Below are positions 1 to 8,180 of a DNA stretch of 64,000 nt, piece by piece. The notes beneath the pieces are model-generated. The model saw nothing but the letters and a program-made list of their open reading frames with translations, did no database searches and had not been told where the DNA came from. Location of the stretch: contig NZ_OX458329.1 in the NCBI RefSeq assembly GCF_949769255.1, positions 992,001 to 1,056,000 on the forward strand, read 5' to 3'. The DNA is from Mobiluncus massiliensis. Its GTDB lineage: Bacteria > Actinomycetota > Actinomycetes > Actinomycetales > Actinomycetaceae. Made by a program: the position numbers and the translations under genes. How positions within the stretch are numbered: the first letter of the stretch is position 1; the number at the start of each line of letters is the position of its first letter.

Positions 1-2053
1 GCGGCGGCACCGCCGAACCCATCAACAGTTCAAAGACTTCTTCCGCCCGGTTAACAGCGGCTTCATCACTTAAACGGATTCTCCGCAGCGTGCGATGTAC
101 CGGATCCATGGTCGTTTCCGCCAGCTGGTCGGCGTCCATTTCGCCCAGGCCCTTGTAGCGCTGGATGGGTTCCTTATAGGTTCGCCCAGTCCGCTCCAGT
201 TTCCCCAGTTCTTTGTGGAGCTGTTCCTCGGAATAGGTGTAGCGGAACTCGCCCGGCGTCTTGCCTTTCGCGTTGACCTGAATCCGGTGCAGCGGCGGGA
301 CGGCCGCAAAAACCCGACCTGCGGCAATCATGGGCCGCATATAGCGGAAGAACAGGGTCAACAGCAGCGTGCGGATATGAGCCCCGTCCACGTCCGCATC
401 CGTCATCATGATGACTTTGCCGTACCGGGCTTGTGAAATGTCAAAAGTGCGCCCCGACCCGGCCCCGAGAACCTGGATAATCGCCGCGCACTCCGCGTTC
501 GCCAGCATCTGGGCGGTTCCGGTCTTTTGCACGTTGAGGATTTTGCCGCGAATCGGGAACAGGGCTTGAAATTCGGAGTTCCGGGCGGCTTTCGCGGTGC
601 CGAGCGCGGAATCGCCCTCCACGATAAACAGCTCGGATTTCTCGACGTCGTCGCTGCGGCAATCCACAAGTTTCGTCGGAAGGGTCGAGGTTTCCAGCGC
701 GTTTTTCCGCCGCGTGATTTCTTTGGACAGCCGGGCGGACAGGCGCGAACGCATCTCGGCTACGATTTTGTCCAGAAGGGCGGAAACTTGGTTCTTGTCC
801 TCGCGTTTCCGGGAATTCAGCTTCGATTCGAGGCCCTCAGTCACGACTTTGGTCACAATCGGCTTGACTTTAGCGCTGCCCAGGGCTTCTTTCGTTTGCC
901 CTTCGAATTCAGGTTCGGGCAGGCGCACGGTGATGATGGCGGTCATGCCCGCCAGAATGTCCTCTTTCTCGATTTTCGATTCTTTACTGCCCAGTTTCAG
1001 GCGCCGCGAGTTGGCTTGGATTGCCGCGCGTAGGGTTTTCACCAGTCCCGCCTCAAATCCGGCCAGGTGCGTGCCGCCGACCGGGGTCTCGATAATGTTC
1101 ACGTAGCTTTGTTCCACGGTGTCATAGCCCACTCCCCAGCGCAGCGCCACGTCGACCTCGCAGGTGCGTTCCATCTCTTTAGGCTCCAGGTGACCCGTCT
1201 TTTGGTTCGGCACTTGCACAATCTCCGTAAAGGTACCGCTCCCCTGCAACTGCCAGGTGTCAGTGATGGCCCGGTCCGGCGCGAGATAGTCCACAAAGTC
1301 GACCGTACCGCCCTTGTGCAAGAACGTGTCGGTGAGAGTTTCCTCCCCGCGCAAGTCGGTGACGGTGATGGCTAGGCCGGGAACTAGGAACGAGGTTTTG
1401 CGCGCCCGGTTGGACAGGTCCTCGTAACTGAAGTCAACGTCCTTGGGGAAAATCTGATAATCCGCCCAGAACCGTACCCGCGTCCCGGTGATACCTTTCT
1501 TAACCTTGCCGAGTTTCGTCAACTTGGAGGAATCCTCGAAAGGCCGGAAAGCGTTGTTGGGGTTCAGTTCCCCCGTGTCACTGAACACCCCGGGTTCGCC
1601 CCGGCGAAACTGCAGACCGTGAGTGTAACCGCCCCGGTCTACCGCCACGTCCATACGGGCCGACAGGGCGTTGACCACCGAGGCCCCCACCCCGTGCAAG
1701 CCACCCGCGACCTTGTACAGTCCGGCATCGAACTTGCCGCCCGCGTGCAGTTTTGTGTACACGACTTCCACACCGCTCAAGCCCGTGCCGGGCACTTCGT
1801 CGATCGGCACCCCACGTCCGTTGTCGCGCACTTCCGCCGAATGGTCGGGATAGAGCACGACTTCGATGTGGTCGCAGAACCCCGCCAAGGCTTCATCGAC
1901 CGAGTTATCGATGATTTCCCACAGGCAGTGCATGAGTCCGCGCCTATCGGTCGAGCCGATATACATAGCGGGACGCTTGCGCACCGCCTCCAGCCCCTCC
2001 AAGACGGAAAGGTGGTGAGCGGAGTAATCCGAGACATCTTTTGCACTAACCAC
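1..2053 (-). CDS. parE: DNA topoisomerase IV subunit B (ParE), 3' end cut by window
   Basis: ATPase subunit of a type IIA topoisomerase that, with ParC, decatenates and relaxes DNA. Translating the minus strand gives about 684 codons. The GHKL ATPase part has MYIGS, the N-box EIIDNSVDEA, GRGVPID and GGLHGVGASVVNALS; the TOPRIM part has EGDSALG, DADVDGAHI and RYKGLGEM. The last visible residues are ELLMGSAVPP, which normally lie within a few tens of residues of the family's C-terminus, so little is missing. An in-frame TAG sits just upstream of GTG 2053, which fixes the start; a TAGGAT hexamer at 2061-2066 lies 7 nt upstream, suggesting a leaderless mRNA. I chose ParE over GyrB because sigA is nearby, as in Streptomyces parE next to hrdB; a second GyrB cannot be strictly excluded. 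Confidence 0.88.
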   Translation of the reverse strand, partial: MVSAKDVSDYSAHHLSVLEGLEAVRKRPAMYIGSTDRRGLMHCLWEIIDNSVDEALAGFCDHIEVVLYPDHSAEVRDNGRGVPIDEVPGTGLSGVEVVYTKLHAGGKFDAGLYKVAGGLHGVGASVVNALSARMDVAVDRGGYTHGLQFRRGEPGVFSDTGELNPNNAFRPFEDSSKLTKLGKVKKGITGTRVRFWADYQIFPKDVDFSYEDLSNRARKTSFLVPGLAITVTDLRGEETLTDTFLHKGGTVDFVDYLAPDRAITDTWQLQGSGTFTEIVQVPNQKTGHLEPKEMERTCEVDVALRWGVGYDTVEQSYVNIIETPVGGTHLAGFEAGLVKTLRAAIQANSRRLKLGSKESKIEKEDILAGMTAIITVRLPEPEFEGQTKEALGSAKVKPIVTKVVTEGLESKLNSRKREDKNQVSALLDKIVAEMRSRLSARLSKEITRRKNALETSTLPTKLVDCRSDDVEKSELFIVEGDSALGTAKAARNSEFQALFPIRGKILNVQKTGTAQMLANAECAAIIQVLGAGSGRTFDISQARYGKVIMMTDADVDGAHIRTLLLTLFFRYMRPMIAAGRVFAAVPPLHRIQVNAKGKTPGEFRYTYSEEQLHKELGKLERTGRTYKEPIQRYKGLGEMDADQLAETTMDPVHRTLRRIRLSDEAAVNRAEEVFELLMGSAVPP

Positions 2054-2060
2054 GGGCTAT

Positions 2061-2066
2061 ATCCTA
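2061..2066 (-). promoter_or_regulatory. -10 box of parE, leaderless type
   Basis: On the minus strand TAGGAT is followed by 7 nt and then the GTG start of parE. This matches the TANNNT-N6/7-start pattern of leaderless actinobacterial transcripts and recurs upstream of several other genes here. No convincing -35 box is visible. Confidence 0.5.
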
Positions 2067-2166
2067 TGCGTAGCGGCGCCGCGGTTCAGGATGCCTTGCC
2101 GAGCAACCCGCTTTTTGTCCCCCGCGCCCTCGGTTTTCGCTCTATGTGGCTCAGGGAAACCGCTGG

Positions 2167-2172
2167 TAGACT
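2167..2172 (+). promoter_or_regulatory. Probable -10 box of the GNAT gene
   Basis: TAGACT, the same hexamer found upstream of pknL, the aldo/keto reductase and pyrD. Here it would start a leader of about 40 nt that carries a full AGGAGG ribosome-binding site at 2205-2210. Confidence 0.4.
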
Positions 2173-2218
2173 AAAACGCCGACAAGGCATGAAACCCACG
2201 ACACAGGAGGCATCACCT

Positions 2219-2665
2219 TTGGAACTGAAGGTTAAGACTTTCGCGCAGCTTAGCAACACGGAACTGTATGCGATCTTAAAACTGCGGGTTGATGTTTTCG
2301 TAGTCGAACAGGCTTGCCCCTACCCGGAAATTGATGGGCGAGATGAAGATTCTCTGCACGTGTGGCTGGAACAGGACGGCGAAATTCTGGCTTACCTGCG
2401 CGTCTTGGATCGCGGCGTGGAGAGCGAATATGTCGCGATTGGCCGCGTCATTGCCGCGCGCCGCCGCCAGGGCTTGGGTTCTGAAATCATGAAAGCAGGA
2501 ATACGCGTGGCTCAGGAGCATTTCCACGCCGAAGCCATCTATCTGGAGGGACAGGTCTATGCCCAGGGGTTCTATGAAAGCCTCGGGTTCCGCCAGATTT
2601 CCGAGCCCTACTTGGAGGACAATATCCCCCATATCAAGATGCTGCGCGAGTCTGACCCGAGCTAG
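2219..2665 (+). CDS. ElaA-type GNAT N-acetyltransferase
   Basis: Small acetyl-CoA-dependent acetyltransferase of 148 residues with one GNAT fold; the substrate is unknown. N-terminal AILKLRVDVFVVEQACPY and IDGRDEDSLH are typical of the ElaA subfamily. The acetyl-CoA loop appears as RVIAARRRQGLGSEIM, and the C-terminal FYESLGFRQIS is the usual end of a GNAT domain. The start is read as TTG 2219 because a perfect AGGAGG lies 8 nt upstream; an in-frame ATG at 2189 has only a weak site and would add 10 residues. It is divergent from parE and followed, 140 bp downstream, by a strong terminator. Family call firm, substrate unknown. Confidence 0.85.
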   Translation: MELKVKTFAQLSNTELYAILKLRVDVFVVEQACPYPEIDGRDEDSLHVWLEQDGEILAYLRVLDRGVESEYVAIGRVIAARRRQGLGSEIMKAGIRVAQEHFHAEAIYLEGQVYAQGFYESLGFRQISEPYLEDNIPHIKMLRESDPS

Positions 2666-2804
2666 GTGCCGCCCGTGCAACCTGACAGAGGCTCTACTCC
2701 CTTTTTCGACTCAGGTGTCCATATTAAGCGGAATCCGCGCTTTCGCGCCATATCTGGTAACAATACTCAGAGACTGCGGGTATAGACAGTATCCGACAGT
2801 TAAA

Positions 2805-2845
2805 CGTGTGGCGGAGAGCTTTCGTTCCCCGCCACACGGTTTTTT
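2805..2845 (+). terminator. Rho-independent terminator after the GNAT gene
   Basis: Ten-base-pair stem CGTGTGGCGG (2805-2814) and CCGCCACACG (2829-2838) followed by six T (2840-2845). The T tract fits rightward transcripts only. It also separates this unit from the leftward CWB2 gene ending at 2871. Confidence 0.85.
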
Positions 2846-2870
2846 CAGTATGAAACGGCTTCAGGTGTCC

Positions 2871-4433
2871 TTACTTCTCACTCTGCTTGTAATTTGCAGT
2901 GAACCACAATGGATTGTTCTCATCCTGCCCCTGAGTGTCGCTTTGCACATATTTACCCCACCAGAAGCACTTCAGAACCCCACCATCAGCTGCGCAGCTG
3001 TAGTTTGCCCCTTCATCAGTGGTACGTTCCAACCGTTTGCCAATGGGGAAGGGTTTGGTCCATTCGGGATGTTCAGCACCAGGGCGGCACTGGGAAGGAT
3101 AGAACCTAAGAGGGTCATGTTCCTGTGCTGCTACAGTGCCTCCCCAGCCGTTGATAATTGAAGGGTTCGTATCATCACCGTAAGCTCTGTAATTCGGATC
3201 GGTAAACCAACGTTGCGCCAAATCCAAGTTATGGAATAACCAGCCCATTTCATCTACTAAGCGTTGCGGAGTCATCCCCGTCTTTGGCTTAGCATAGAAG
3301 AACATCGGAACTTCCCAACCAGCATCGGCAATCAGACGGAACTCAAAGCCGGAATTTTCAAGGCAATATGAATAAGAAGCAGCAATAGCCTCGTTACGGT
3401 AATACTGCGCTGGACCTGCTGATGGGTAGTTGGCGCGCATTTCTGCGAGGGTCATGTCTGCCAATGGTTTCTTGGGGATGATGCCGGTGGTGGCGGCTTG
3501 GACGGTGGTGTCGGGCATGACGCCGGTCCCGCCGATAATCATCAGTTTGCTGGCACCCAGGGCGTCAGCTTTCGCTTTCACACCCTCCCCATTAGATGGG
3601 CTAAGCAGGATGACCCCGTCTTTGGCGGCACCAGCAACCATCGCGTCTTTCAACGCCGTACCCGAAGCCAAGTAAACCACGCTGCCGGACTTTTGAGCCT
3701 TCGCATATTTAGCTATCTCGAACGCGGTCTCATACCGGTTCGCCCCCGCCAGGCGGGCCGTCGCCGCACCGCTAGCAGCCGTGTTCAACACACTATCGGG
3801 CACAACAGCCCCACCACCCAGGGCGGTCACTTTCGGGGCTTTCAGTTCGGAGACGACCCCGGGCAAGGCTGCCGCGGAAGCATCATTCGTAAACGTGAGA
3901 ATCGGGCCATCACGCAACACGCTAGCCGCGACCGCGTCAGGAGAACCCGAACCCGTATTCTTCGTCACATACACATTCTTCGGGGTACCGTTAACCTTCG
4001 TCCACTGTTTCGCGATAGCCACCGCCGTAGCATTACGATCAGCCCCCGCCAAACGCACTACCTCGACACCGCTAGCTTTCGCTTGGTCCTCAATAGCCTG
4101 GGACACCGCACCAGTACCACCAAGAATCACAATCTTGCCGGGTTTCACCCCACCCAGATTCAGGCTCTTACCGTCAGTCAACACAACCGGGCCGTCCCCG
4201 ATAGTCGCTGCCGGTAGGGCGTCCACCGGGTTACGATTGGACGCCACATACACGACTTTCCAATCAGTCCCCCACGTGTGCTTCGCCACTGCTAGGGACG
4301 TCTCCACCCCAGACGGGCCAGCCAAACGCTCATGCGCCAACTCACCAGCCACCGCCGGCACAGCTGACACACCAGCCAAACCAAACATGGAACCAGCCGC
4401 AACCAGCCCCACCAACCATCTCTTCACACCCAT
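2871..4433 (-). CDS. Secreted cell-wall-binding protein: CWB2 repeats plus novel C-terminal domain
   Basis: Surface protein of 520 residues. The N-terminus is a Sec signal peptide (MGVKRWLVGLVAAG, likely cleavage after AVA near residue 29). Residues about 35-320 hold three cell-wall-binding type 2 repeats, each with an ERLAG/RLAG start (RLAGPSGVETS, RLAGADRNATA, RLAGANRYETA) and an I(L/I)GGTG or LGGGA strand. Known CWB2 modules anchor proteins non-covalently to secondary wall polymers. The last ~190 residues are a different domain with four Cys and many Trp/Tyr (WGGTVAAQEHDPLRFYP, CFWWGKY) that I do not recognise; it is probably the displayed effector part. AGGAG lies 7 nt before ATG 4433. 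Base composition drops in the part coding for the C-terminal domain (some lines near 42-47% GC against 55-60% in the repeats). A 14-C homopolymer lies about 54 bp upstream. Confidence 0.85.
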   Translation of the reverse strand: MGVKRWLVGLVAAGSMFGLAGVSAVPAVAGELAHERLAGPSGVETSLAVAKHTWGTDWKVVYVASNRNPVDALPAATIGDGPVVLTDGKSLNLGGVKPGKIVILGGTGAVSQAIEDQAKASGVEVVRLAGADRNATAVAIAKQWTKVNGTPKNVYVTKNTGSGSPDAVAASVLRDGPILTFTNDASAAALPGVVSELKAPKVTALGGGAVVPDSVLNTAASGAATARLAGANRYETAFEIAKYAKAQKSGSVVYLASGTALKDAMVAGAAKDGVILLSPSNGEGVKAKADALGASKLMIIGGTGVMPDTTVQAATTGIIPKKPLADMTLAEMRANYPSAGPAQYYRNEAIAASYSYCLENSGFEFRLIADAGWEVPMFFYAKPKTGMTPQRLVDEMGWLFHNLDLAQRWFTDPNYRAYGDDTNPSIINGWGGTVAAQEHDPLRFYPSQCRPGAEHPEWTKPFPIGKRLERTTDEGANYSCAADGGVLKCFWWGKYVQSDTQGQDENNPLWFTANYKQSEK

Positions 4434-4486
4434 ATCAAACTCCTAACGTTAGAAAAAAACTGGGTAACAAAATGCTAAAAAAAATA

Positions 4487-4500
4487 CCCCCCCCCCCCCC
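4487..4500. repeat. Homopolymer of 14 C (poly-G in the CWB2 gene's sense)
   Basis: Uninterrupted run of 14 cytosines, preceded by a run of 8 A at 4477-4484. It lies 53 bp upstream of the CWB2 start codon, where promoter or leader elements would be. Long G/C homopolymers slip during replication and are known phase-variation switches in other bacteria; that function here is inferred. The run length may vary between clones or be mis-sequenced. Confidence 0.9.
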
Positions 4501-5103
4501 GCACGCTGTTCACCACCAGCGAACACTTCGGCTGGGGATGTATGCACGAATGACCGATTTCAAACCAAAAACCACACGAGGCTACCCCCGAGCTTTTGCA
4601 AAGTCACTGGTAGACCCTGTTCAGCCTAATCAGGCAGCGCTAAACCGAAACGAAATCGGTCGCTCGTACACACTCGCGAGATACCCAGGCGTGGATAACT
4701 AGGGAGATTTGGGCTGTAGCTGCCAATAATGGCAGCTAGCCGACAAATCCCACCCTTTATCCGCAAAAGAGACCCAGACCGGGAGTGTAGGGAGTGGCGC
4801 AGCGGGCGTGCGCGTAGGCAGACTGTGGGTGCACGTACATTTTTCTTGGCAACTTGTTGCCTAGAAAAATAGTGCAGGACCCCACCACCTGCCCTAGCGC
4901 CGCCGCGAGCCACGACCGACCAACCCGGAAAAACCCTCACTACAGCTGAGAGAGGTAAGCGTTTTGCGACAATAGTCACGCAAAACGCGAGGGGGCACTC
5001 CCCCTTCCGACTCTCGCGAGCGCCCCCAGCGACGAAGCGCCCACCACTAAAACCGATACGCCACTAACGCGATAGTTCTTTTCTGCTTTGGAGCTACAGC
5101 GGC

Positions 5104-5128
5104 GCGACGTCCCCCGGACGTCGCTTTT
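5104..5128 (+). terminator. Orphan rightward intrinsic terminator
   Basis: Stem GCGACGTCC (5104-5112) and GGACGTCGC (5116-5124) with a 3-nt loop, followed by TTTT. It is oriented for rightward transcription although no rightward protein gene lies between 2666 and here, so it may end a non-coding transcript. The U tract is short. Confidence 0.5.
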
Positions 5129-5146
5129 AGCCGCCTTCGCCATTAA

Positions 5147-5180
5147 CGCGATGGCTCACTCACTACGCGATGCCATCGCG
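5147..5180 (-). terminator. Possible sigA terminator hairpin
   Basis: Arms CGCGATGGC (5147-5155) and GCCATCGCG (5172-5180), starting 14 bp after the sigA stop codon. The following sequence on the minus strand is TTAATGG, a poor U tract, so termination may be weak or Rho-assisted. Confidence 0.35.
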
Positions 5181-5194
5181 CACAGGGGTCGCTA

Positions 5195-6997
5195 TTAGTT
5201 CAAGTAATCGCGCAAAGATTGGGAACGAGCGGGGTGGCGCAGCTTGGACATTGTCTTGGCCTCAATCTGGCGGATACGCTCGCGAGTGACCCCGTAGCGG
5301 CGTCCGATTTCGTCCAAGGTCTTGGGCTGGCCGTCTTTGAGGCCGAAACGCATGGCAATCACGCCGGATTCCCGCTCGCTCAACGTGTCCAAAACGCGCT
5401 GCAGCTGTTCTTGGAGCATCATAAAGCTGACCGCATCGGCAGGTACCACCGCTTCGGAATCTTCAATCAAATCCCCGAATTCGGAGTCTCCGTCCTCACC
5501 CAGCGGGGTGTGCAGGGAAATCGGCTCGCGGCCGTATTTCTGGACTTCCACGACCTTTTCCGGGGTCATCTCAAGTTCTTGTGCCAGCTCGTCAGGGGTG
5601 GGTTCGCGTCCCAGATCCTGCAACATTTGGCGCTGCACCCGCGCGAGCTTATTGATGACTTCCACCATGTGTACGGGGATACGAATCGTGCGCGCCTGGT
5701 CCGCCATCGCGCGGGTTATGGCCTGACGGATCCACCAGGTGGCGTAGGTCGAGAACTTGTAGCCCTTGGAATAATCAAACTTTTCCACTGCGCGAATCAG
5801 GCCCAGGTTGCCCTCTTGAATCAAGTCAAGGAACAACATACCGCGACCGGTATATTTCTTTGCCAGGGCTACTACCAGGCGCAGGTTCGCTTCCAGCAGG
5901 TGGTTCTTGGCCATTTGTCCGTCTTGAACCACATAGTGCAGTTCCCGAATCTCTTTCGGAGTCATGGTTTCCTGCTTGGTTTTCAACAGGTGTTCCGCGT
6001 AGAGTCCAGCCTCAATTCGCTTGGACAGGTCCACTTCCTGTTCCGCGTTCAGCAGCGCGACCTTACCAATTTGCTTCAGGTAATCCTTAACCGGATCGGA
6101 AGTCGCCCCAGCTACGGTAACTTTTTGAGCCGGTTCGTCCGCATCGTCTTTTTCTGAAAGGGTGTATTCCGCACTCGTCGAGTTTTTAGTTTTAGAATCC
6201 TGCTTGGCGTCATTGTCTTTCGACTTGTCCTCGCGGGAAGTGTCCTCGTCCTCGGTTTCTTCAGCGTCTTCTTCGCTGTCTGAGTCTTCTTCCTCGTCAG
6301 TCTCGTCGTCGTCCTCGAGGTTTTCTAAGTCCTCATCCGCGATTTCCGGGTCTTCCAGTTCGCCTTCATCAGGTTCGCTATCTTTGTCTTCGACTTCTTC
6401 CTCGATTTCGTCCTCAGGGTCGAGCGCCTGAGTTTTTACAGACTCTTCGGGTAAATCTTGATCTGTTACGGACTTCTTCCGCTTCGCTCCTGTGCCAGCC
6501 GCTGTAGTGCTTGCCTTGGTGGCCCGGGGTTTACGGGCGGTACTCTGTTTATTTGCTGTCTGCTTGGTCCCGGCTTTCGCGGTTGTTTTAGCAGCAGAGC
6601 GCGCACTGGCTTTCGGTGTCGTTTTCTCGCCAGATTTTGCACTAGTCTTGGTGGTCGCTTTGGCCGTAGTCTTCGTGGAGGTCTTAGCGGCCGGTTTAGA
6701 GGTAGTTTTCGCAGAAGTTTTCGTGCCAGTCTTTGTACTGGTTTTCGCAGTAGTCTTGGTGGCTTTCGCTGCGGTGCTCCGGGTTCCGGTCGTGGCCTTG
6801 GCTTTCGTCGGAGACTTGCCGGTAGATTTCGTATCCGACCGTGTCGTCGAGGCTTTCTGTCCTGCCGCAGACCTGGTGGTGGCTTTCCTAGTGGTGGAAC
6901 CAGCCTTGGTAGCTGCCGCTGACTTACCGGCAGTCTTACGAGTGGTGGAAGTGCTGGTTTCGCCTTGATTTTCAATAGGCTTTTCGCTGGTAGACAC
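5195..6997 (-). CDS. sigA: Primary RNA polymerase sigma factor (SigA/HrdB type)
   Basis: Housekeeping sigma factor of 600 residues that directs RNA polymerase to vegetative promoters. The first ~250 residues are low complexity: a Lys/Thr/Ala/Ser-rich basic stretch followed by a very acidic stretch ([19 protein letters not shown]), as in actinobacterial primary sigmas. Then come region 1.2 ([16 protein letters not shown]), region 2 with [19 protein letters not shown] for -10 recognition, region 3, and region 4.2 ([20 protein letters not shown]) for -35 recognition. GTG 6997 is chosen because AAAGG lies 6 nt upstream; an earlier in-frame TTG at 7045 overlaps the probable -10 box and would give no leader. 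Divergent from the polyprenyl synthase gene. Confidence 0.93.
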   Translation of the reverse strand: MSTSEKPIENQGETSTSTTRKTAGKSAAATKAGSTTRKATTRSAAGQKASTTRSDTKSTGKSPTKAKATTGTRSTAAKATKTTAKTSTKTGTKTSAKTTSKPAAKTSTKTTAKATTKTSAKSGEKTTPKASARSAAKTTAKAGTKQTANKQSTARKPRATKASTTAAGTGAKRKKSVTDQDLPEESVKTQALDPEDEIEEEVEDKDSEPDEGELEDPEIADEDLENLEDDDETDEEEDSDSEEDAEETEDEDTSREDKSKDNDAKQDSKTKNSTSAEYTLSEKDDADEPAQKVTVAGATSDPVKDYLKQIGKVALLNAEQEVDLSKRIEAGLYAEHLLKTKQETMTPKEIRELHYVVQDGQMAKNHLLEANLRLVVALAKKYTGRGMLFLDLIQEGNLGLIRAVEKFDYSKGYKFSTYATWWIRQAITRAMADQARTIRIPVHMVEVINKLARVQRQMLQDLGREPTPDELAQELEMTPEKVVEVQKYGREPISLHTPLGEDGDSEFGDLIEDSEAVVPADAVSFMMLQEQLQRVLDTLSERESGVIAMRFGLKDGQPKTLDEIGRRYGVTRERIRQIEAKTMSKLRHPARSQSLRDYLN

Positions 6998-7044
6998 CGA
7001 GAACCTTTCGCATTGAGGATTTGTTTCAAAACGTACAAGGCACA

Positions 7045-7050
7045 ATTATA
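7045..7050 (-). promoter_or_regulatory. -10 box of sigA
   Basis: TATAAT on the minus strand, which would place the transcript start near 7038 and give a leader of about 40 nt before GTG 6997. The -35 position shows only a weak match (TGAGCA-like). Confidence 0.6.
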
Positions 7051-7082
7051 ATTTCATACTAACAAAATTGCTCATGACATGG

Positions 7083-7088
7083 TAAATT
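7083..7088 (+). promoter_or_regulatory. Possible leaderless -10 box of the polyprenyl synthase gene
   Basis: TAAATT followed by 6 nt and ATG 7095; no purine-rich ribosome-binding site precedes the ATG. The hexamer is a looser match than the TAGACT sites elsewhere. Confidence 0.35.
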
Positions 7089-7094
7089 TGGGTC

Positions 7095-8180
7095 ATGCTC
7101 GAGGAGATTTCCCTAATAGCTGACGTGCGCTCTGAGGTCAGCGCCCGCTTAACTGAACCGTGGAAATATTGCACCAGCAAAGCCTTAACTATCACCCAAC
7201 TTGACCAATTCTCTGATCCCACTATAGGCCTGCTCGCTCGCGGTAAGCGTTTCCGGGCTATCGCCGCCTACATGGGGTGGATTAGCGCAGCTGGCCCTCT
7301 CAAAACGGATGAAATTCCCGACCAACTTCTGGACCTGGGCACCAGCCTCGAACTTTTCCAGGCTTCGGCCCTGGTTCACGATGACATTATTGACGATGCC
7401 ATCAAACGCCGTGGTCTGCCTTCCGCACAAATCGCATTTATGACTTCTTTCCCCATGGGTGGACCTCGTTTCGGCGATTCTGCCGCTATTCTGTGGGGTG
7501 ATTTGCTCTATGCGGCAGCGAACTCTTACTTTTCCCAAGCTATCAGCACGCTCTCTATGGAAAATGCGCGCCGAGCCAGCAATCTCTACGTTTCGATGCA
7601 AGCCGAGGTCGCCTACGGACAGTTCCTCGACCTTTCCGCTGAGACTCGCGAGATTTCCCCCGATATGCCCCCGTCTCGGGACGCGGCTATGGAAATCATC
7701 AAACACAAGACCGCGCGTTATTCCGTGGTGATACCGCTGTTGTTGGGGGCAGCGTTGCGCGGTGCCAGTGATTCCCTAATGGAACAGTTGGAAGGGTTCG
7801 CCACTCCTCTGGGGGTGGCTTACCAGTTGCGCGATGATGATTTGGGAATTTTCGGCGATCAAGAACTGACCGGGAAACCAGCAGGCGATGATATTCGTTC
7901 CGGCAAACGCACTGCGCAGCTCGCCCTCGCTTGGGAAATGACTGATGACCAGGGACGGGACTACTTGATGCGCTATTGGGGAGCTCCAGACTTAACTCCG
8001 CCCATAATTGACAATATTTGCGCCATCATCACCGGTTCCGGAGCTCGTCGCGCCATTTCGGATTTGATGAATGAACATCTGGAACAATCCCAGAGATTCC
8101 TTGATGCCATGCCGTGCGATGCGGAAGTGAAACGGCAACTTGCAGACTTCGGTTCCTCCCTGGTGAACCGCGCTAACTAG
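7095..8180 (+). CDS. Polyprenyl (geranylgeranyl-type) diphosphate synthase
   Basis: Trans-prenyltransferase of 361 residues that condenses isopentenyl diphosphate with allylic diphosphates to make C15-C20+ prenyl chains for quinones or other isoprenoids. The first Asp-rich motif is HDDIIDDA with the usual preceding ALV; the second is LRDDDLGIFGD. GKRFRA near the N-terminus is the diphosphate-binding lysine/arginine motif. Length is normal for IdsA-type enzymes. In Mycobacterium an idsA paralogue (Rv2173) also lies beside Rv2175c and pknL, so this neighbourhood is conserved. The stop codon shares the tetranucleotide CTAG with the convergent gene. Product chain length cannot be read from sequence with certainty. 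Confidence 0.9.
   Translation: MLEEISLIADVRSEVSARLTEPWKYCTSKALTITQLDQFSDPTIGLLARGKRFRAIAAYMGWISAAGPLKTDEIPDQLLDLGTSLELFQASALVHDDIIDDAIKRRGLPSAQIAFMTSFPMGGPRFGDSAAILWGDLLYAAANSYFSQAISTLSMENARRASNLYVSMQAEVAYGQFLDLSAETREISPDMPPSRDAAMEIIKHKTARYSVVIPLLLGAALRGASDSLMEQLEGFATPLGVAYQLRDDDLGIFGDQELTGKPAGDDIRSGKRTAQLALAWEMTDDQGRDYLMRYWGAPDLTPPIIDNICAIITGSGARRAISDLMNEHLEQSQRFLDAMPCDAEVKRQLADFGSSLVNRAN

Larger units (their letters stand above)
4501..5194. other. Hairpin-rich 694-bp intergenic region without a credible gene
   Basis: No open reading frame here has a ribosome-binding site and protein-like composition. It contains perfect or near-perfect inverted repeats: 4717-4738 (9-bp stem, 4-nt loop), 4839-4870 (15-bp arms, one mismatch, 2-nt centre), 4959-4988 (10-bp stem GCGTTTTGCG, 10-nt loop), 5104-5124 (9-bp stem, then TTTT) and 5147-5180 (9-bp stem). 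TAACGCGAT occurs at 5065-5073 and 5144-5152, with a shorter copy, TACGCGAT, at 5164-5171. I looked for tmRNA, RNase P RNA, SRP RNA and tRNA signatures and recognised none. It may hold an unknown small RNA or regulatory sites for sigA or the CWB2 gene. Confidence 0.6.

Noticed and set aside
1619..2218. Long rightward open frame running into the GNAT gene
   Set aside because: The first 200 codons are the reverse of parE; only the part from TTG 2219 (or ATG 2189) looks like a protein of the GNAT family.
2666..2804. Possible small gene between the GNAT gene and its terminator
   Set aside because: No frame with a ribosome-binding site; it is more likely an untranslated 3' end.
4472..4702. 76-codon frame reading through the poly-C tract
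   Set aside because: It starts with a proline run from the homopolymer, lacks a ribosome-binding site, and has no protein-like pattern.
6162..6968. Rightward frames rich in Ser, Val or Ala inside sigA
   Set aside because: They are mirror images of the low-complexity Lys/Thr and Asp/Glu stretches of the sigma factor, with no ribosome-binding sites.
6998..7045. Longer N-terminus for sigA from TTG 7045
   Set aside because: That codon overlaps the probable -10 box TATAAT, so the transcript would start after it; GTG 6997 has a proper ribosome-binding site.
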